Below, one piece after another: positions 6,655-11,102 of a stretch of 11,102 nt of DNA. Source of the stretch: CAYVTD01 sp964454445 (lineage in GTDB: Bacteria > Bacteroidota > Ignavibacteria > Kapaibacteriales > UBA2268); the NCBI GenBank assembly GCA_964454445.1, contig CAYVTD010000062.1:1-11102 (forward strand), written 5' to 3'. Under the pieces are notes generated by a model. It did not search any database and was not told where the DNA came from. It saw only the letters and a list, made by a program, of their open reading frames with translations. Numbering within the stretch: the first letter of the stretch is position 1; every line of letters begins with the position of its first letter. Both the position numbers and the translations under genes were made by a program.

Positions 6655-7107
6655 CTATTTAACAGTTTCCGACTTCTGCTCCAGAGCACGATACATAGTG
6701 TTCCAAGCAAGTGAAGCGCATTTAACGCGTGTCGGAAATTCCCGAACCCCGCAAAAAACAGCAAGTTTACCGAGATTTAGCTCGTCTTCGTCCTCGCTCT
6801 TTTCTTCGGTTATTATTTTTTTAAATTTATTGAAAAGATCTATAGCTTCGCTAACAGTTTTTCCTTTTAAAATAGTAGTCATTATTGATGCAGATGCCTT
6901 TGAAATGGCGCAGCCCGCCCCGTGAAACTTAATGTCTTCTATTTTGTCTTCATCATTAACTAAAATTTCAATGTTAAAATGGTCGCCACAAAGGGGGTTG
7001 TGTCCCTCAGCTTTTTTGTTCGCAATCTCCAAAAAGCCATAGTTGCGCGGGTTTTTGTTATGGTCGAATATTACTTCTTTGTAAAGCTCCTGCAGTTCTT
7101 CAGTCAT
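6655..7107 (-). CDS. sufU: SufU, FeS assembly sulfur acceptor / scaffold-like protein
   Basis: The 150-residue protein is of the IscU/NifU N-terminal fold in its SufU form. The zinc and sulfur-transfer residues are all present: C40 and D42 in NPLCGD, C66 in GAGCAISKAS, and C130 in RVKCASLAW. The extra segment between the second and third cysteines (about residues 84-112) is the insertion that separates SufU from IscU. The part at 100-109 is strongly acidic. There is no equivalent of the IscU LPPVK motif. In Bacillus, SufU is a zinc-dependent sulfurtransferase that takes persulfide sulfur from SufS and passes it to SufBCD, and the same job is expected here. The gene follows sufS by 19 bases and precedes sufT. 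No sufE is seen in the window, so SufU is the apparent sulfur acceptor. Only a weak AAGAAG precedes the ATG at 7107. Confidence 0.9.
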   Translation of the reverse strand: MTEELQELYKEVIFDHNKNPRNYGFLEIANKKAEGHNPLCGDHFNIEILVNDEDKIEDIKFHGAGCAISKASASIMTTILKGKTVSEAIDLFNKFKKIITEEKSEDEDELNLGKLAVFCGVREFPTRVKCASLAWNTMYRALEQKSETVK

Positions 7108-7126
7108 CTTCTTAAAATCCCGATTA

Positions 7127-8371
7127 TTATCTAAACATTCTAATTACGTTCTTAATTGATTTTGCCAAAACGTCTAACTCCTCTTTCTTATTGTAAAAAG
7201 CGATCGATGCACGTGTTGTTGCCGGAATGTTGAACCGGCACATTAGAGGTTCGGTGCAGTGCTGGCCAGTACGGACAGCAACCCCATCCATATCCAATAT
7301 CGTCCCAATATCGTGTGGATGAATATCTTGTAGAACAAAAGAGAGGATACTCGTTTTGTTTTTGGCTGTACCTATTATGCGCAAGCTGTCGATATCCGCA
7401 AGCAATTTTGTCCCGTAATCCAGGAGAGAATGTTCGTAGTTGGCAATCTTATCCAATCCAATATTTTCAATATAGTTAATAGCCACAGCAAAGCCAATGG
7501 CACCTGCTATGTTTGGAGTACCTGCTTCAAACTTGAATGGAAGCTCGTTGTAAGTAGTTTTTTCGAAACTGACGGATTCAATCATATCACCACCACCGTG
7601 GTAAGGCGGCATCTTTTCGAGAATCTCTTTTTTTGCATAGAGGGCGCCAATACCGGTAGGTCCGAAAATCTTATGCCCTGAAATCGCCATAAACTCGCAA
7701 TCTAACTCCTGCACATTTACTTTTAAATGCTGAACAGATTGGGCAGCATCAATCAAAACAGGGATGCCGAACTCGTGTGCTTTGTTAATTATATCTTTTA
7801 TTGGATTTATTGTACCAATCGAATTGGAAACGTGAACAATAGAAACGATTTTTGTCCGGTTTGACAATAGTTTTTCAAATTCTTCGAATATAATTTCGCC
7901 TGCATCGCTGATGGGAATTACTTTCAGCTTTGCACCACGTTCTTCGCAAATTAATTGCCAGGGAACTATGTTCGAATGATGCTCCATGTTTGATATTAGC
8001 ACTTCGTCGCCGGCATTCAGGTTTTTCTTGCCCCAGGAAGACGCAACAAGATTGATGGATTCTGTCGTGCCTCGAGTGAAAATTATCTCTTCGAAGTGTT
8101 TTGCCCCAAGAAAATTTTGAACTGTCTTGCGTGCGTCATCATATTCCTTTGTGGCTACTTGGGAAAGATAATGAACGCCCCGGTGAATATTGCTATTCGA
8201 TTGTCTATAATACTTTTCTAATGCCTCTAATACAACGGTAGGTTTTTGTGTCGTCGCGGCATTATCGAGATAGACCAATGGCTTGCCGTGTACGTTAATA
8301 TTTAAAATCGGGAAATCGGAGCGTATCGCTTCGACATCATAATTAAAATCTTTTGTTATTTCGCTTCTCAT
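7127..8371 (-). CDS. sufS: SufS cysteine desulfurase
   Basis: This 414-residue PLP enzyme (class V aminotransferase fold, group II desulfurase) removes sulfur from L-cysteine as a persulfide, giving alanine. Visible features are YLDNAATTQKP near residue 34, TRGTTESINLVA, the PLP-stacking H131 in NMEHHSN, DAAQSVQH, the Schiff-base lysine K234 in SGHKIFGPTG, and the catalytic C372 in RTGQHCTEPLM. The length and the short, ordered active-site loop fit SufS rather than IscS. It lies between a second class V enzyme upstream (35-base gap) and its predicted sulfur acceptor SufU downstream. There is no Shine-Dalgarno site before the ATG at 8371, only an A/T-rich leader, as is common in Bacteroidota-like genomes. 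Nothing suggests loss of function. Confidence 0.95.
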   Translation of the reverse strand: MRSEITKDFNYDVEAIRSDFPILNINVHGKPLVYLDNAATTQKPTVVLEALEKYYRQSNSNIHRGVHYLSQVATKEYDDARKTVQNFLGAKHFEEIIFTRGTTESINLVASSWGKKNLNAGDEVLISNMEHHSNIVPWQLICEERGAKLKVIPISDAGEIIFEEFEKLLSNRTKIVSIVHVSNSIGTINPIKDIINKAHEFGIPVLIDAAQSVQHLKVNVQELDCEFMAISGHKIFGPTGIGALYAKKEILEKMPPYHGGGDMIESVSFEKTTYNELPFKFEAGTPNIAGAIGFAVAINYIENIGLDKIANYEHSLLDYGTKLLADIDSLRIIGTAKNKTSILSFVLQDIHPHDIGTILDMDGVAVRTGQHCTEPLMCRFNIPATTRASIAFYNKKEELDVLAKSIKNVIRMFR

Positions 8372-8406
8372 AATACTTTTTTAATAATAATTAATTCAAT
8401 TTTCTG

Positions 8407-9609
8407 TTATTCCATATTCGTTGCTATTTCAGTAAGCGCTTCGACTAAAAGATCTAATTCGTAAATGGCGGTATATACATTTGGTGTAATCCTACATCCA
8501 TTAATACGGGCAAAATCGACAGCAACAGTATAAATCCTATATTTTATTAATAAAATATCCGCCATTTCATTGGCATCAATACCTTTTATTCCAACAACCG
8601 CTATTCCGCAATAGCGCGTTGGATCGGAAGGTGTATAAAGTATAATATTTTTTAAATGTTTAACCTTGTCCATCCAATAGCTTGAAAGATAACGCAATCT
8701 TTTTTCCTTGCGTTCCGGTCCAATTTTCAGATATAAATCAATAGCGTCGGCTATGGTAATATCAGTAAATGCAGGATGAGTTCCAATATGGTTATGTCTT
8801 GTTATGTCATTTAGACCTTTGTCTTCAGGTGCAAAAAGGGGCCAAATTCTTGAAATATTCTCTTTCTTCATCCATAGCATTCCAGCTCCAAGTGGTGCAC
8901 CCAACCATTTATGCAAACTCGAGCCATAGTAATCGCAATGCAGGTCGGGTATGTTAAATTTAAAATGTGCCACTGCGTGAGCTCCATCGACCAAAACCTG
9001 CACTCCTTGACTATGAGCCATATCGCAAATTTTTCGTATAGGTAGTATCTGTCCGGTTATATTAATTATGTGGCAAACCATTATTAGACGTGTTTTGTCT
9101 GTTATTGCATTAGAATAAACCTCGACAATTTCCTCGTCGGATTGTGGATTGAATGGAATGGAGACTAATTTATTTACAATACCGTAGCGGCGGGCTGTCT
9201 GTGTGAACATTTCGAGCATAAAAGGATAATCCTGCTCAGCCATTACGACTTCGTCGCCTGCCTTCCAATCAAAACCATTTATAATTGCATCGAGCGATTC
9301 GGTTGTATTGCGAGTAATAATCAACTCGTCGGCAGGGCAATCGAGCAGCTCTGCAAGTTTAGCAGCAATTTTTTTCTTGTTGTCGATTTGTTCATTGCGA
9401 AAATACCATGCACCTTGATAATTTATTTCCCTGATATTTTCAATATATTTTTCAAGTGTACCCTCTGGAATAATGCAATAATAGCCATTTTCTAAATTTA
9501 TATAATCGGGCTTGAGACGATAGGACTGGCGTATTTCTTCCCAAAATACTTCTTCTGTAGAAATATCCAGGGGCATATTACAATCATATATCTCAATTCC
9601 TTTGTTCAT
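8407..9609 (-). CDS. Class V aminotransferase-fold PLP enzyme (isopenicillin-N-epimerase-like), not a canonical desulfurase
   Basis: The 400-residue protein has the fold-type I PLP pattern: NLENGYYCIIPEG near residue 39, ITRNTTESLDAIINGF, VLVDGAHAVAHF, the Schiff-base lysine K234 in SSLHKWLGAPLG, a GTHPAF loop, and a CRITPNVYT-xxx-ELD C-terminus typical of the CefD/isopenicillin-N-epimerase-like branch. Compared with SufS in the same operon, the PLP-stacking histidine (EHHSN) is replaced by EQDYP with tyrosine Y128. When the C-terminal R-x5-Y-x6-D patterns are aligned, no cysteine falls at the position of the SufS catalytic cysteine. C372 here shares the SufS residue number by coincidence but lies in a different segment. 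It is therefore unlikely to act as a normal cysteine desulfurase. It sits between sufD (27-base gap) and sufS (35-base gap) in the same direction, so it should be co-expressed with FeS assembly. The substrate is unknown. Confidence 0.8.
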   Translation of the reverse strand: MNKGIEIYDCNMPLDISTEEVFWEEIRQSYRLKPDYINLENGYYCIIPEGTLEKYIENIREINYQGAWYFRNEQIDNKKKIAAKLAELLDCPADELIITRNTTESLDAIINGFDWKAGDEVVMAEQDYPFMLEMFTQTARRYGIVNKLVSIPFNPQSDEEIVEVYSNAITDKTRLIMVCHIINITGQILPIRKICDMAHSQGVQVLVDGAHAVAHFKFNIPDLHCDYYGSSLHKWLGAPLGAGMLWMKKENISRIWPLFAPEDKGLNDITRHNHIGTHPAFTDITIADAIDLYLKIGPERKEKRLRYLSSYWMDKVKHLKNIILYTPSDPTRYCGIAVVGIKGIDANEMADILLIKYRIYTVAVDFARINGCRITPNVYTAIYELDLLVEALTEIATNME

Positions 9610-9636
9610 CGCACTAATATCTTTTAAATTGGTAGC

Positions 9637-10974
9637 TTAGATAATTTCTTCAAAATGTATCCCAAGGCGATTTGATATTTCGCTTCTAATTGTTTTTTGC
9701 AATTCAGGAAGGTTAAATTTATCAATCAAATCGTTTGCAAAAGCCATAATAAGCATTGATTTGGCATCATCGCGGGAAATACCACGCGATTGCAAATAAA
9801 ACATCGACGATTCGTCGAGAGCGCCTGAAGTGGCTCCGTGACTGCATTTCACATCATCGGCAAAAATTTCGAGTTGGGGTTTAGTATTTATTTTTGCATT
9901 ATCGCTTAACAAAACATTTCTGTTCGTCTGGAAAGCGTTCGTTTTCTGAGCATCTTGTCTAACGTATATTTTACCATTGAAAACCGCGCTTGAACTATCG
10001 TCAAGAATACCTTTATAAAACTCATTACTGTTCGAATTAGGTTTAGCATGGTCAATCAAGGTATGATTGTCGGCAAAATCCTTGCCTGTCAGATAATAAA
10101 TCCCGTTTAAATTGGCTTCACAATGTTCACCATCGAGCTTTGAATTCAAATCATTCCTGACAAACTTCCCCTTGATATTTACTTTGTAATCATTAAAAAC
10201 AGAACTTTCCTGCTGATTAACCTCTGTTGTATTGATATAAAACGATTTTTCGTCGTCGTGAATACCATATAATTCTATATTGGCATAGCGATCTTCCTTG
10301 CATTCAGTAACTATGTTTACAAAAGCATCATTTTCGCCAATTGTGGCATAACGGCAAATTATTTTAACTTGAGAGTTTTCACCAACAACTAACAAATTTC
10401 TCGCTTGAACGAACGGGCTTGTTTCTCTGCCATCGTTTAAAAATAATAATTGAATTGGCTCGCTTTCTGCAATGCCATCATGCACATAAACGAAAGCCCC
10501 ATCTGGCGAAAGAGCTGTGTTCAAGGAAGAAAAAAAGCTATTCTCATTATTTATAAATTTTGAGAAATTCTCAATAGCTGGAGCAAAATCCTTTGCTAAA
10601 AATTCTTTCAAGCTGCCAACTATTATTTCATTTTTTTCAGTATTAATACTTGATAATTTCTCTGAAAAACAACCGTTGACAAACACTAATCTGTAATTGC
10701 CATATCCCTCGATAAAATGTTTCTCGACATCTCTTTTCTCAAACGAGACATCATCGACTACATTAACAGGCAAAAAATCAGATTTATTCAAAAATGAAAG
10801 GTTTGTGAAGCGCCACTCTTCGTGCTTTCTCGTGGGAATACCTAGTTTTTCGACAAATTCTATTGCCTGCTGCTTTTTTACAAAAATTTGAGATGATTTT
10901 TCACCATTAAGACTTTTCTTAATTCTCTCAAACTCAGCAAGATAAGATCCAACAATTTCTACATTTGTACTCAT
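9637..10974 (-). CDS. sufD: SufD, FeS cluster scaffold subunit
   Basis: The protein has 445 residues, in the normal range for SufD. The N-terminal part contains the helical pattern GIPTRKHEEWRFTNL (about 45-59), typical of SufD where the domain packs before the beta-helix. The C-terminal part has the family signature CSHGATSGALDE, with H379 matching the conserved histidine proposed as a cluster ligand with SufB. It is followed by FYLQSRGIS and the C-terminal helices that contact SufC. SufD pairs with SufB, and the SufBC2D complex builds [4Fe-4S] clusters using SufC ATPase. It is not SufB, because it is short and has the SufD N-terminus. It follows sufC with a 66-base gap. The ATG at 10974 is preceded by a weak AAGAGAAA. 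No truncation or frameshift is seen. Confidence 0.92.
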   Translation of the reverse strand: MSTNVEIVGSYLAEFERIKKSLNGEKSSQIFVKKQQAIEFVEKLGIPTRKHEEWRFTNLSFLNKSDFLPVNVVDDVSFEKRDVEKHFIEGYGNYRLVFVNGCFSEKLSSINTEKNEIIVGSLKEFLAKDFAPAIENFSKFINNENSFFSSLNTALSPDGAFVYVHDGIAESEPIQLLFLNDGRETSPFVQARNLLVVGENSQVKIICRYATIGENDAFVNIVTECKEDRYANIELYGIHDDEKSFYINTTEVNQQESSVFNDYKVNIKGKFVRNDLNSKLDGEHCEANLNGIYYLTGKDFADNHTLIDHAKPNSNSNEFYKGILDDSSSAVFNGKIYVRQDAQKTNAFQTNRNVLLSDNAKINTKPQLEIFADDVKCSHGATSGALDESSMFYLQSRGISRDDAKSMLIMAFANDLIDKFNLPELQKTIRSEISNRLGIHFEEII

Positions 10975-11040
10975 ACTTAATTTCTCTTTTTTTTCGATAT
11001 TAATATTCTCAATACTGCAAACAAAATCAACAGAATCAGT

Positions 11041-11102
11041 CTATTTTATCCAATCGTAACCCTTTTCTTCGAGTTCCAGAGCAAGATCCTTATCACCAGA
11101 TT
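11041..11102 (-). CDS. sufC: SufC ATPase, C-terminal fragment (rest outside window)
   Basis: On the minus strand the window edge enters an open frame ending at the TAG complement of 11041-11043. The 19 visible residues contain DLALELEEKGYDWIK just before the stop. This matches the well-conserved C-terminal tail of SufC (ELALELEEKGYDW), the ABC-type ATPase that drives the SufB-SufD scaffold. The position directly upstream of sufD agrees. Only the tail is present, so no nucleotide-binding motif can be checked. Confidence 0.82.
   Translation of the reverse strand, partial: SGDKDLALELEEKGYDWIK

Noticed and set aside
8494..8496. C372 of the class V enzyme as equivalent of SufS C372
   Set aside because: The identical numbering is a coincidence. 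Aligning the shared C-terminal R-x5-Y-x6-D pattern shifts the two proteins by 14 residues, so this cysteine lies past the SufS catalytic loop.
1..11102. CRISPR array, tRNA or rRNA genes, phage or defence genes
   Set aside because: No regularly spaced direct repeats, cloverleaf-like sequences, rRNA signatures or recognisable defence or phage proteins were seen on either strand.

Overview
The window is AT-rich bacterial DNA, tightly packed with genes. It most resembles an anaerobic or respiratory diderm of the Bacteroidota/Chlorobi/Ignavibacteria neighbourhood. That placement is an inference. It rests on the low GC, the mostly weak Shine-Dalgarno sites, a putative promoter of Bacteroidota type (TAnnTTTG) upstream of the transporter gene, and a membrane redox complex with multihaem cytochrome c. 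No rRNA, tRNA, CRISPR array or phage gene was seen.

Region 1 (1-2948, + strand) is the distal part of an operon for a membrane redox complex of the Hmc/Dsr/Tmc/Nhc type. It holds the C-terminus of a NarI-like cytochrome b, a ferredoxin-like subunit with four [4Fe-4S] motifs and a C-terminal membrane anchor, and a NrfD/HybB-type quinone-interacting membrane protein. The last is fused to a six-CxxCH cytochrome c domain. Together they would pass electrons between the menaquinone pool, FeS clusters and periplasmic haems. A hairpin plus T-tract at 3057-3081 closes the operon.

Region 2 (3132-6136) holds three unrelated housekeeping or accessory genes. On the minus strand is a tRNA nucleotidyltransferase/poly(A) polymerase with an HD domain. 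Also on the minus strand is a SatP-type acetate/succinate transporter of the GPR1/FUN34/YaaH family. Divergent from the transporter, on the plus strand, is a stand-alone CheY-like receiver. The spacer between the first two contains a short element with imperfect terminal inverted repeats that looks like a MITE or a deleted insertion sequence.

Region 3 (6301 to the end, all minus strand) is a SUF iron-sulfur cluster assembly operon. In transcription order it reads sufC (only the last 19 codons are present), sufD, a second class V PLP enzyme, sufS, sufU and a sufT-like DUF59 gene. SufS mobilises sulfur from cysteine, SufU accepts it, SufC and SufD are part of the scaffold (SufB is presumably just beyond the window), and the DUF59 protein helps maturation. 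The FeS-rich redox complex at the other end of the window would be a client of this machinery. The extra class V enzyme lacks both the catalytic cysteine loop and the PLP-stacking histidine of cysteine desulfurases, so its role in the operon is unexplained.
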